Source: Porticoccaceae bacterium
Lineage (GTDB): Bacteria > Pseudomonadota > Gammaproteobacteria > Pseudomonadales > Porticoccaceae
Length of the DNA: 64,000 nucleotides
Direction: 5' to 3'
Assembly: GCA_902562425.1 (NCBI GenBank)
Contig: CACETF010000008.1
Coordinates: 1-64,000 of the forward strand
Within the stretch, counting starts at the first letter, position 1; each line of letters starts with the position of its first letter. The position numbers were made by a program, and so were the translations under genes. Under the pieces are notes generated by a model, which saw nothing but the letters and a program-made list of their open reading frames with translations, searched no databases and was not told where the DNA came from. This document shows, piece after piece, positions 35,693 to 44,268 of the stretch.

Positions 35693-38446
35693 ATGCCAGA
35701 AAAACCACTTATACTAATTGACGGGTCATCTTACTTATTTCGTGCTTATCATGCTCTACCCTCGCTGACAACTAGCAATAACAAACCAACAGGTGCCATT
35801 AAGGGTGTAATCTCTATGATCAAGAGATTGCAAAAAGACAACCCAGAGAGCATGTTGGTTGTGATATTTGACGCAAGCGGGAAGACTTTTCGTGAGGAAA
35901 TCTTTCCGTCATATAAGGCCAACAGACCGCCGATGCCCGAAGACTTGCGACAACAAATTGAACCCATTCATTCAATCATAAAAGCAATGGGATTACCTTT
36001 GATATCTGTGGAGGGTGTTGAGGCAGACGATGTTATTGGTACTTATGCTCGAGAGGCTTCCGATAGTTTTCGTTCAGTGCTTATATCCACCGGCGATAAA
36101 GACATTACGCAGCTTGTGAATAAATATGTGAGTCTCGTCAACACGATGACAGGACAATTTTTAAATTCTCGGGGGGTGGAAGAAAAATTTGGTGTTCCCC
36201 CGCAAAACATTACTGACTATCTTGGACTACTTGGTGATAAGTCAGATAATATTCCGGGCGTTGCTGGTATTGGCGAGAAATCGGCGATTTTTTTAATTAG
36301 AGAAATAGGAAATTTAGATGCGATATATTCAAGGATCAACGATATTCCGATGCTTTCTTTGAGGGGAGCAAAGAACATTGCCAAGAAACTTCAAAATTCT
36401 AGAGAAATCGCATATTTATCTCGCGAACTAGCAACTATTAAAACTGACGTTGTGCTCCCTGTTGCTCTGGTGGACTTAAAGAATACGCCTCCAGATGAGT
36501 CAATATTATTGGAGCTATTTAAGGAAGCCGAATTTAAGAGTTGGGTAGACGAATTGGAATCCAGACAGAGCAGGAATGCTCAAACTTTGGAGATTCCAGA
36601 TAAAAGATTGATGACCAGAGAGAAGGAAATCGTTGAAAAACCAGACTATCAGTTAGTTGTGAACAAAGAAGATTTACTTAAGTGGATTAAACGTATTCGG
36701 GAAAAGGGGTTGGTATGTGTCGATACAGAAACGACGAGTTTAGATTACATGTCGGCACGCCTCGTTGGTATTTCGATCGCAGTAGACCCCCAAAACGCAG
36801 CATATATTCCTTTTGGACATGATTACCTTGGTGCGCCAGCACAGCTTTCAGAAAAACATGTATTATCGGAGTTAAAGCCAATTCTTGAGGACATGCGCAT
36901 AAAAAAAGTGGGACAAAACATTAAATATGATCTCAGCGTTTTTTCCCAGCACGGCATAGATATGCAGGGAGTGTTTTTTGACACCATGCTTCAATCGTAT
37001 GTCTTGGACGCCACTGCAACTAGACATGATATGGATACGCTTGCTGCTAAACATCTGAATTACTCAACTATTAAATTTGAGGATATTGCCGGCACTGGAC
37101 CATCTCAACTAACGTTTAACCAAATACCTTTAGAAAAAGCAGCTCCGTATGCAGCTGAAGATGCAGATATATCTTTACGTTTATTTAACGCTTTAGACTG
37201 TCGAGTCAGAGCGGAAGACTCACTTCTTAAATTATATAATGATATTGAGATGCCCCTAATAGCCGTGTTATCTCGAATGGAGTGCCGGGGTGCTCTAATC
37301 GATGGTAGCCTGTTGTTGAATCACAGTCAGGAGTTATCTGAAAGACTTGACCAGTTAGAGAGACATGCTTGGGATGTGGCAGGTCAACATTTTAATTTAG
37401 CCTCACCAAAACAAATTGGACATATTTTGTATAACTGCATGGGACTGCCCATTTTAAAAAAAACTGCCAAAGGATCTCCTTCTACCCGAGAGGATGTGTT
37501 GCAGGAGCTTGCACTGTCATACCCTTTGCCCAAAATCCTCCTAGAGCATCGAGGGATTGCAAAGCTTAAGTCAACATACACAGACAAGTTGCCCTCTATG
37601 ATAAATACTCGAACAGGCCGCATTCATACATCTTATCATCAAGCTGGCACTGCAACTGGACGCCTTTCATCTTCAAACCCAAATTTACAAAACATCCCGA
37701 TCAAAACCTCTCAGGGTCGGCGGGTTAGGGAAGCTTTCATAGCTGCACCTGGGTATAAAATTATCGCTGCGGACTACTCTCAGATTGAGCTTCGTATAAT
37801 GGCACATCTCTCTCGAGACCCTAATTTGATCGCCGCTTTCGCAAAAGGTGAAGATGTGCATCGAAGGACTGCAGCTGAAATTTTTTCAGCCCCAGCCTCG
37901 CAGATTACCGAATCTCAAAGGCGTAGCGCTAAAGCAATTAATTTTGGTCTCATATATGGCATGTCTGCGTTTGGACTATCAAAGCAGTTGAACATTGCCA
38001 GAAAAGATGCACAGGGTTACATAGACAGGTACTTTAAAAGATATCCGGGCGTTCTGCGTTATATGAATGAAACGCGCACGAGTGCTGCTGATTGTGGTTA
38101 CGTAGAAACTTTATTTGGCAGACGTTTATATTTGCCTGAAATAAACTCTCCTAATTCGATTCGTAAACAAGCAGCTGAGCGGATCGCCATAAATGCACCG
38201 ATGCAGGGCACTGCTGCAGATATTATTAAGCGCGCGATGCTAACAATGGATGCTTGGCTACAACAGGGGAACTCCTTAAGTTTTATGACAATGCAAGTTC
38301 ATGATGAATTAGTGCTAGAAGCACCGATAAGTGAAGTTGAAATTGTGGTTGAGGTGTTAAAGGAGAAAATGCAAAATGCTGCAGAATTGTTGGTCCCTTT
38401 GGTTGTAGATGTTGGAGTTGGTTTCAACTGGAACGAGGCCCATTAA
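35693..38446 (+). CDS. polA: DNA polymerase I
   Basis: The protein has 917 residues, full length. The 5'-nuclease domain (1-290) starts LILIDGSSYLFRAYHALPSL and has GDKDITQLV and GDKSDNIPGVAGIGEKSA. The 3'-5' exonuclease domain is active-looking: LVCVDTETTSLDYM with D-x-E intact and YAAEDADISLRL. Polymerase motif A ADYSQIELRIMAHLS, motif B RRSAKAINFGLIYGMSAFG and motif C MQVHDELVLEA are present. Repair and Okazaki fragment processing. The 3' flank keeps the conserved polA-sRNA-engB arrangement. Confidence 0.97.
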   Translation: MPEKPLILIDGSSYLFRAYHALPSLTTSNNKPTGAIKGVISMIKRLQKDNPESMLVVIFDASGKTFREEIFPSYKANRPPMPEDLRQQIEPIHSIIKAMGLPLISVEGVEADDVIGTYAREASDSFRSVLISTGDKDITQLVNKYVSLVNTMTGQFLNSRGVEEKFGVPPQNITDYLGLLGDKSDNIPGVAGIGEKSAIFLIREIGNLDAIYSRINDIPMLSLRGAKNIAKKLQNSREIAYLSRELATIKTDVVLPVALVDLKNTPPDESILLELFKEAEFKSWVDELESRQSRNAQTLEIPDKRLMTREKEIVEKPDYQLVVNKEDLLKWIKRIREKGLVCVDTETTSLDYMSARLVGISIAVDPQNAAYIPFGHDYLGAPAQLSEKHVLSELKPILEDMRIKKVGQNIKYDLSVFSQHGIDMQGVFFDTMLQSYVLDATATRHDMDTLAAKHLNYSTIKFEDIAGTGPSQLTFNQIPLEKAAPYAAEDADISLRLFNALDCRVRAEDSLLKLYNDIEMPLIAVLSRMECRGALIDGSLLLNHSQELSERLDQLERHAWDVAGQHFNLASPKQIGHILYNCMGLPILKKTAKGSPSTREDVLQELALSYPLPKILLEHRGIAKLKSTYTDKLPSMINTRTGRIHTSYHQAGTATGRLSSSNPNLQNIPIKTSQGRRVREAFIAAPGYKIIAADYSQIELRIMAHLSRDPNLIAAFAKGEDVHRRTAAEIFSAPASQITESQRRSAKAINFGLIYGMSAFGLSKQLNIARKDAQGYIDRYFKRYPGVLRYMNETRTSAADCGYVETLFGRRLYLPEINSPNSIRKQAAERIAINAPMQGTAADIIKRAMLTMDAWLQQGNSLSFMTMQVHDELVLEAPISEVEIVVEVLKEKMQNAAELLVPLVVDVGVGFNWNEAH

Positions 38447-38539
38447 CACTTCGTAAAGTGCTTTGTTCTTGATGTAAAATAAAAATAAAAAAATGAACTT
38501 ATTTAAAGAAACAGGTCTAAGTTTACGCATATGTTGTGT

Positions 38540-38632
38540 TTTTATACTCTCCCCCAACGAAACATGTGCATATTTTGGGCTTATGAAGACTGTAGCAACC
38601 TCGGCTAAGATGTTTAGCCGAGGTTTTTTTGT
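38540..38632 (+). ncRNA. Candidate small RNA between polA and engB (Spot 42/ErsA position)
   Basis: The space between polA and engB hosts Spot 42 in enterics and ErsA in Pseudomonas. Here a near-consensus -10 (TATACT at 38543-38548) with a weak -35 (TTTACG at 38522-38527, 15-base spacer) precedes an unstructured stretch with a C-rich run (tctccccc, 38548-38555), the kind that pairs with Shine-Dalgarno sequences. A strong intrinsic terminator ends it at about 38632. No open frame is needed to explain the region. The exact 5' end is uncertain; the terminator could instead serve polA alone. Confidence 0.4.
38597..38632 (+). terminator. Strong intrinsic terminator downstream of polA
   Basis: AACCTCGGCTAA and TTAGCCGAGGTT pair perfectly over 12 bp around the loop GATGT, followed at once by a run of T residues on the plus strand. 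The minus strand has no U-tract, so it acts for plus-strand transcripts: polA and/or the candidate small RNA. Confidence 0.9.
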
Positions 38633-38670
38633 GTCTTTTTGTTCAATTAGCATGGCTTCTGAGTGCGTCG

Positions 38671-39312
38671 CTAAAAAATTTGAGTTGGCGTAGTGAAGTT
38701 TGATGTAAGCCAGTGGTCGAGTGTTTCTTTCAATTCGGATATCCCGATTTTCTTGGTAGAGGAGAACATCTGAGAAGTAAAGAGTTCCTCTGTAGGGTCA
38801 AGGTGCTTTAAGTCTTGCTCCACGCTGAGGAGAGCATTTTTCGCTTGAGATTTACTTACTTTGTCGCACTTAGTAAGCAATGCATGAACAGGTACTCCAG
38901 CATGAATAGCCCAAACGAGGATTTGTAAGTCGAATGTTTGGAGTGGGTGTCTAATGTCAATTAGTAAGATAAGACCTGCTAAACTCCGTCGGTGCCGGAG
39001 ATATTCATTAACCTTTATTCCCCAGTTTTCTTTTACATGTCGAGGGACTTTTGCGTATCCGTATCCGGGGAGATCAACTAACCGCATCTCAGGATTAATC
39101 TCAAAAAAATTGATAAGTTGTGTTCGACCGGGTGTTTTGCTTGTTCGCGCCAAACTCTTGACGCCGGTCAGTGTATTGATTGCGCTCGATTTGCCTGTAT
39201 TGGAGCGACCAGTAAAAGCTACTTCAGAGCCCAAATCAGAAGGACAATCTCTGAGCGAGGGTGCGCTCATTAGAAATTTAACACTTTGGTAGCTGATAAG
39301 TGTCTTTGACAT
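38671..39312 (-). CDS. engB: Ribosome biogenesis GTPase EngB (YihA/YsxC)
   Basis: The protein has 213 residues from ATG 39312 (in-frame ATG 39324 adds four). G-motifs: G1 FTGRSNTGKSSAINTL, G2 region TSKTPGRTQLINFFEI, G3 VDLPGYGYAKVP, G4 LLTKCDKVSKS, G5 FSSTKKIG. Assembles the large ribosomal subunit. It faces polA tail to tail, as in most gammaproteobacteria, and is divergent from cytochrome c4. Confidence 0.93.
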   Translation of the reverse strand: MSKTLISYQSVKFLMSAPSLRDCPSDLGSEVAFTGRSNTGKSSAINTLTGVKSLARTSKTPGRTQLINFFEINPEMRLVDLPGYGYAKVPRHVKENWGIKVNEYLRHRRSLAGLILLIDIRHPLQTFDLQILVWAIHAGVPVHALLTKCDKVSKSQAKNALLSVEQDLKHLDPTEELFTSQMFSSTKKIGISELKETLDHWLTSNFTTPTQIF

Positions 39313-39438
39313 AAAAAGACCCATTTAAGCAAAAAGAAAATTTAGTATATAATAAAGTCTCGTGTGATTAGCGCGCATTTATGGACACCGATTGTCAAGT
39401 TTAATGCACAGTAGGTAAATTTGGTTTTTAAAGAAAAT

Positions 39439-40083
39439 ATGTCGATTATGAAATATATATGGATTTTGATAGTAACGCTCTTTTTCTTCAACATGCCGGT
39501 AATGGCGAAGGGAAATGCTGCCAAGGGCGCTTCTAAGATCGCAGTGTGTGCTGGCTGCCATGGAATGGACGGAAATAGTTTAGTACCCATTTTTCCTAGA
39601 CTTTCTGGTTTAGGAGAAAAATATTTATATATGCAACTTAAACATGTTCAGAAAGGCGAAAGAGTGATAGCTTCTATGACGGGCATTCTTGATGCCTCAT
39701 CGGATCAGGATTTGTGGGATATGGCGGCCTACTTCAACGAGAAAGAACGACAGCTTTCAGGATCTAAAGACATTACATTCACTGGAGTGGACGACCCAAA
39801 AGATGCGCTTGCTCTTGGTGAGCGCATATATCGCGGTGGAAATTTGCGAAGTAAAGTGCCGGCGTGCACGGGATGCCACTCTCCGAGTGGCTCTGGAAAC
39901 GGTCCTGCAGGCTATCCTGCTCTGGGGGGGCAGCATGCAGATTATATAGAGCAGCAATTACTTGCATATCGTAATGGAGAGCGTGATAGTGGTAATAACG
40001 CCAAAATAATGCAAGGGGTAGCGGAATATCTCAGTGACGGCGAGATAAAGGCTGTAGCAAACTACATTGCAGGGTTGAATTAA
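39439..40083 (+). CDS. Periplasmic diheme cytochrome c4
   Basis: The protein has 214 residues from ATG 39439; the frame opens 18 bases earlier at a TTG. A signal peptide ends near PVMAKG. Two similar cytochrome domains carry heme motifs CAGCH (C37, C40, H41) and CTGCH (C143, C146, H147), with axial Met candidates in ASMTGIL and KIMQGVAEYLSD. An electron donor to oxidases. Adjacent to dsbA 33 bases downstream; engB-c4-dsbA is the Pseudomonas order. Confidence 0.92.
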   Translation: MSIMKYIWILIVTLFFFNMPVMAKGNAAKGASKIAVCAGCHGMDGNSLVPIFPRLSGLGEKYLYMQLKHVQKGERVIASMTGILDASSDQDLWDMAAYFNEKERQLSGSKDITFTGVDDPKDALALGERIYRGGNLRSKVPACTGCHSPSGSGNGPAGYPALGGQHADYIEQQLLAYRNGERDSGNNAKIMQGVAEYLSDGEIKAVANYIAGLN

Positions 40084-40116
40084 GACTCAAGCGTCAAATG
40101 GTCAGGAAACAATCAT

Positions 40117-40758
40117 ATGGTGATTTCTAATAAACTAGTGTCTCTGATAATTTTGCTTCAAGCGATGTCTTGCGTGGCGCAGGATGAAAAATATCGTGCT
40201 GGAGAACATTACGAAATACTACCTCAAGCTGTAAGGACAGCTAATCCTGAGAAGATTGAGGTGAACGAAATTTTTTCATACATTTGTGGACACTGTTTCA
40301 ATTTTCAGAGTCAAGTACATGATTGGAGCGTTGCGCTCCCCGATGATGTCGATTTTCAGCGGACACATGTAATTTGGAACACGAATATGGAGGCTTTTGC
40401 TAGGGCTTATTATAGTGCGGTTTCGCTTGGTGTAATTGATCGAGTGCATATGGATATCTTTGAAGCACATCATCTAAAAAAGCAGCGGCTTCGTGGTGAA
40501 AGTGATTTTAGAGATTTATTTGTTGAGCACGGAGTGGAGGCATCTAAATTTACCCGAATGTTTAATTCTTTTGGTATTGGAAGCATGGTTAATCAGGGTA
40601 AAGCGCGGGTCCGTGCTTTCCGATCAACGGGTACTCCAGAAATCGTGGTAGACGGAAAGTATCGCATTACCTCTCGTTTAAGCGGCAATCTGAAAGGGAT
40701 GCTCGACGTGACAGGATTTCTGGTCGAAAAGGAGCGCCAAGCAAGAAAAACTGGTTAG
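40117..40758 (+). CDS. dsbA: Thiol:disulfide interchange protein DsbA
   Basis: The protein has 213 residues. A signal peptide of about 21 residues is followed by EYRAGEHYEILPQ-like N-terminal sequence and the active site FSYICGHCFNFQ (Cys57, Cys60, CGHC). The cis-proline loop is STGTPEIVVDGKY. A periplasmic oxidase of cysteine pairs, fitting the need to mature c-type cytochromes and CuA. Intact and of normal length. Confidence 0.92.
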   Translation: MVISNKLVSLIILLQAMSCVAQDEKYRAGEHYEILPQAVRTANPEKIEVNEIFSYICGHCFNFQSQVHDWSVALPDDVDFQRTHVIWNTNMEAFARAYYSAVSLGVIDRVHMDIFEAHHLKKQRLRGESDFRDLFVEHGVEASKFTRMFNSFGIGSMVNQGKARVRAFRSTGTPEIVVDGKYRITSRLSGNLKGMLDVTGFLVEKERQARKTG

Positions 40759-40866
40759 CAGATTAAGATTCAGAATATTGCAAGCCGTCGCTTGTAGATT
40801 GTCAAGACTTTCGTTAATTCGCCCAAGTATCGTGATCTGTAAATAAATTAATTTCGGTAGAGGAAT

Positions 40867-41982
40867 ATGAAGCCTATAGAAAAACCGCATAATCCGAACT
40901 TCTCATCAGGCCCATGTGCCAAAAGACCGGGATATGACGTGACAAAGTTAAGAATCGAAACTTTAGGTCGCTCGCATCGGTCAAGCGTCGGTAAGCAGGC
41001 TTTGCGCCAAGTATGTGCTCGTACAGCGGAAATTTTACAATTGCCTAAAGACTACAGGGTGGGAGTGGTCCCGGCATCAGACACTGGTGCTGTAGAGCTA
41101 ATAATGTGGTCGGTATTAGGCGAGCGACCAGTAGATGTCTTTGCTTGGGAATCGTTTGGGAAGGATTGGGTTACAGATATCACTCAGCAACTTCAACTAA
41201 AATCTGTTGAAAGTCATCTCGCTAGTTACGGCGAACTGCCGGATATGAATCGGTGTAACCCCGTAAACGATACTGTTTTCACTTGGAATGGCACCACCTC
41301 TGGAGTTCGGGTCCCTAATGCTGACTGGATCTCAGACGATCGAACTGGTTTGACGATTTGCGATGCCACTTCTGCAGTTTTTGCAATGCAACTGCCTTGG
41401 CAGAAGCTTGATGCAGTTACTTACAGTTGGCAAAAAGTGCTTGGAGGTGAGGGTGCTCATGGCATGTTAATCCTAAGTCCCCGAGCGGTAGAGAGACTTG
41501 AAAGATATACCCCACCTTGGCCACTCCCAAAAATTTTTCGTTTGATGAAAGGTGGTTCTCTAAACGAGGGAATCTTCCAAGGAGCCACAATTAATACACC
41601 CTCGATGTTGTGTGTTGCCGACTATTTAGATGCTCTTGATTGGGTGGAGAGGCTGGGTGGGGTTGAGGCTACTATAAAAAAGTCTGAGGAGAATCTCCGG
41701 GTGGTGGAAAGCTTTGTTAATCAGAGGCCTTGGATAAACTTTCTAGCGCGAGTGTCAGATCAAAGATCCAACACTAGTGTTTGTCTGACTTTAGATACGG
41801 ATCCATTGAAAGTAAGTGAAATAACGAAGCTCCTCGCTGATGAAGGAGTAGCTTATGATATTGGCGCATATCGAGATGCGCCTGCGGGTCTTCGTATATG
41901 GTGCGGAGCTACTGTTGCACAGAGTGACTTAGAGGCGCTAATGCCATGGATCGAGTGGGCCTTCGATACAGTAAATAAATAG
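40867..41982 (+). CDS. serC: Phosphoserine aminotransferase
   Basis: The protein has 371 residues of the PSAT type common in alphaproteobacteria and marine bacteria. It opens [19 protein letters not shown], has the [11 protein letters not shown] block, [12 protein letters not shown], and the PLP lysine in [17 protein letters not shown] pyridoxal phosphate enzyme of serine synthesis. SD AGAGGA seven bases before the ATG. serA starts 15 bases after the stop, forming a serCA operon. Confidence 0.92.
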   Translation: MKPIEKPHNPNFSSGPCAKRPGYDVTKLRIETLGRSHRSSVGKQALRQVCARTAEILQLPKDYRVGVVPASDTGAVELIMWSVLGERPVDVFAWESFGKDWVTDITQQLQLKSVESHLASYGELPDMNRCNPVNDTVFTWNGTTSGVRVPNADWISDDRTGLTICDATSAVFAMQLPWQKLDAVTYSWQKVLGGEGAHGMLILSPRAVERLERYTPPWPLPKIFRLMKGGSLNEGIFQGATINTPSMLCVADYLDALDWVERLGGVEATIKKSEENLRVVESFVNQRPWINFLARVSDQRSNTSVCLTLDTDPLKVSEITKLLADEGVAYDIGAYRDAPAGLRIWCGATVAQSDLEALMPWIEWAFDTVNK

Positions 41983-41997
41983 AGAGAAAAAACGGCT

Positions 41998-43167
41998 ATG
42001 TATAAAATCCGCACCTACAACGCCCTTTCTGAAAAAGGTTTAAAGTCCTTCCCGTCAACTTACAGTGTGTCGCCCGATTGTGATGAGCCACAAGGGTTCA
42101 TATTACGGAGTCATAAATTGCACTCTGAGGAGGTGCCCGAGAGTTTGCTTGCCGTTGCTCGGGCCGGTGCTGGCGTAAATAATATCCCAATTTCGGACTA
42201 CACGTTAAGAGGTATTGTGGTATTTAATACCCCTGGTGCCAACGCAAACGCGGTGAAGGAGTTAGTAGCCGCTTCGTTAATATTATCATCACGCGATATA
42301 TTTGGCGGAATGAAATACGTCCAAAAGTTATCAGAATTGGATGACCCCGCCGCAATGGCTCGGATGCTAGAAAAAGAGAAAAAGCGTTTTGCGGGAAGAG
42401 AGATTACAGGGAAGACCCTCGGCGTGGTGGGCTTGGGAGCTATAGGATCAATTATAGCAAATTTGGCCATCGACCTTGGCATGAAGGTAATTGGATATGA
42501 TCCTGCGATATCAATAGAGGCGGCCTGGCAGCTATCTAGCCAAGTCGAGCGCATGGATACCATCGAGCTATTATTGAAGCAGGCCGATTTTGTTACGCTG
42601 CATGTTCCTGCGATCCCGGCTACAAAACATCTTCTTGATTCGAGTAAGTTTTCGCTAATGAAATCTTCGGCGAAACTCCTTAATTTCGCTAGGGAGGAGA
42701 TTGTCTCCACTCCTGATCTGATATCAGCTTTAGATAATGGAAAAATCGGGGGCTATATCAGCGATTTTCCTGCTCCTGGCCTTGTTGGGCGTAATGACGT
42801 TTTATTAATGCCCCATATCGGAGCTAGTACCGCCGAGGCTGAGGAAAATTGCGCGGTGATGGCTGCCACACAGTTAATAGATTTTTTAGAGAATGGGAAC
42901 ATTGTAAATTCAGTAAACTTTCCTAGTACGGTTCTTTCTCGAGGGTCTGGAAGTCGATTTACCTTTTGCAACAAGAATGTTCCAAAAGTCTTGGGTAACG
43001 TTCTATCTGTTTTTGCCGACGCAAATTTAAACGTAGTAGATATGGTAAATCAAAGTCGTGATGAAATTGCATATAACATTATAGATGTGGAAGGTGAAAT
43101 CGGGATGAATATAACGGAGCTTATGGGCGATGTTGAGGGAGTGATTGGTGTGAGGTTTCTCGATTGA
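41998..43167 (+). CDS. serA: D-3-phosphoglycerate dehydrogenase with ACT domain
   Basis: The protein has 389 residues. The NAD fold shows GKTLGVVGLGAIGSIIANLA and the catalytic His is in LLMPHIGASTAEAEENC. ARAGAGVNNIP is the substrate-side motif. A C-terminal ACT domain (about 315-389: LSVFADANLNVVDMVNQSRD) suggests serine feedback. The LNFAREEIV segment replaces the usual NxxRG, a variation known in this shorter SerA type. Second gene of the serCA operon, convergent with the GlxA-type regulator. Confidence 0.92.
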   Translation: MYKIRTYNALSEKGLKSFPSTYSVSPDCDEPQGFILRSHKLHSEEVPESLLAVARAGAGVNNIPISDYTLRGIVVFNTPGANANAVKELVAASLILSSRDIFGGMKYVQKLSELDDPAAMARMLEKEKKRFAGREITGKTLGVVGLGAIGSIIANLAIDLGMKVIGYDPAISIEAAWQLSSQVERMDTIELLLKQADFVTLHVPAIPATKHLLDSSKFSLMKSSAKLLNFAREEIVSTPDLISALDNGKIGGYISDFPAPGLVGRNDVLLMPHIGASTAEAEENCAVMAATQLIDFLENGNIVNSVNFPSTVLSRGSGSRFTFCNKNVPKVLGNVLSVFADANLNVVDMVNQSRDEIAYNIIDVEGEIGMNITELMGDVEGVIGVRFLD

Positions 43168-43184
43168 TATGCAGAGAAAGCTGT

Positions 43185-44171
43185 TTAAGACGAGAAATTT
43201 TTTGAGCGTACAGATTTGCGGTATCCACTGGGGGAACTGCCAGACCACTTTTTAAATCGCGATGAAAACCAGCTTTGGTTGTTATATCCACTAAAACTCG
43301 CCACCTCTAAGATCGACAGGTCGGTGTTCTGAAGTAGTTCGCAGGCAAAGCTCATGCGAACTTCGTTTAGGTAATCACCGGGACTCTGTCCGGTGGCTGA
43401 TTTAAACCTCCGGTTGAGCGTTCTTTTATTCATGCCGATATTTGCACTGAGATCTGATATATGTGAGTGCCTACTCATATTGTCTTGAAGCCAGATCTTT
43501 GCTTGAATTATAGCCTCGTCGGTTACTGAAGACTCTTCCTCGTCACTGTATCCGATTGCGTTAGAAAGATTTCTTATTTCGTGAAAGAAGTGTCTCTGCG
43601 CCTGTCTTGCAATGACACGACCAAAGATTCTCTCGACGTGATATACGATTATTTCAGCCATTGCATTGATACTTGCCGAGCAGTATATATTCCCCGTTTT
43701 GGTTGTGAAGTGTTGCCGTTGGAGCAATATATTCGGATAACTTTTTTTGAGCTGATCAAAATAATGCCAGTGGGTAGTAACAGGCTTATTGTCCAATAAA
43801 CCGGACTCTGCCAGAAAACAAACGCCGGTACCTACCGCAGTAAAAATGGTGTTCAGCCTATGTTGCTTAGATATCCAGTTTAGTAACCTTTCTGAGCGTT
43901 TAATTATAGGTCGAGGATTCCTCCAGATTGCAGGTAGATGTATAAGATCGCTCCGAAAACTTTCATTCAGGCGGTGTGTTGGTTGTATCTCAAAACCTGA
44001 GGAGGTGGTTACAGCGAGATCATTGGTAGATATTCTACGCACCACAAGGTCGCGTGTCGGGTGTGCAGTTGCCATGGCCATCGATTGGGCAAAATTGAAT
44101 ATCTCCGCAGCAAGTGTGCTGCTAGATACCAACATCTTATCGCAAAGTACTAGTGTTACATTAAAGCTCAT
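43185..44171 (-). CDS. GlxA-type AraC family transcriptional regulator
   Basis: The protein has 328 residues. The N-terminal DJ-1/PfpI-like domain includes LNTIFTAVGTGVCFLAESGLL, with a cysteine at the nucleophile-elbow position, and TTHWHYFDQLKKSYP. The C-terminal AraC double helix-turn-helix (about 225-325) includes MNKRTLNRRFKSATGQSPGD and LEVASFSGYNNQSWFSSRFK. GlxA-type regulators usually control nitrogen-compound or amine catabolism; the target here is unknown. Divergent from fabY. Confidence 0.85.
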   Translation of the reverse strand: MSFNVTLVLCDKMLVSSSTLAAEIFNFAQSMAMATAHPTRDLVVRRISTNDLAVTTSSGFEIQPTHRLNESFRSDLIHLPAIWRNPRPIIKRSERLLNWISKQHRLNTIFTAVGTGVCFLAESGLLDNKPVTTHWHYFDQLKKSYPNILLQRQHFTTKTGNIYCSASINAMAEIIVYHVERIFGRVIARQAQRHFFHEIRNLSNAIGYSDEEESSVTDEAIIQAKIWLQDNMSRHSHISDLSANIGMNKRTLNRRFKSATGQSPGDYLNEVRMSFACELLQNTDLSILEVASFSGYNNQSWFSSRFKKWSGSSPSGYRKSVRSKNFSS

Positions 44172-44268
44172 AGTGACTAAAAAATAGCATAAAATGGCTC
44201 AAAAACAACAGATTTGTTATAAAACAAAAGATATACTTATTTGCAAATGTTTCCTAGGGGTTTTAATC

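Noticed and set aside
38447-38670. Direct identity with Spot 42
   Set aside because: Position and terminator agree but the remembered Spot 42 sequence does not match; kept only as a positional candidate.
42198-42710. A 170-codon minus-strand frame
   Set aside because: Antisense within serA, which is clearly coding.
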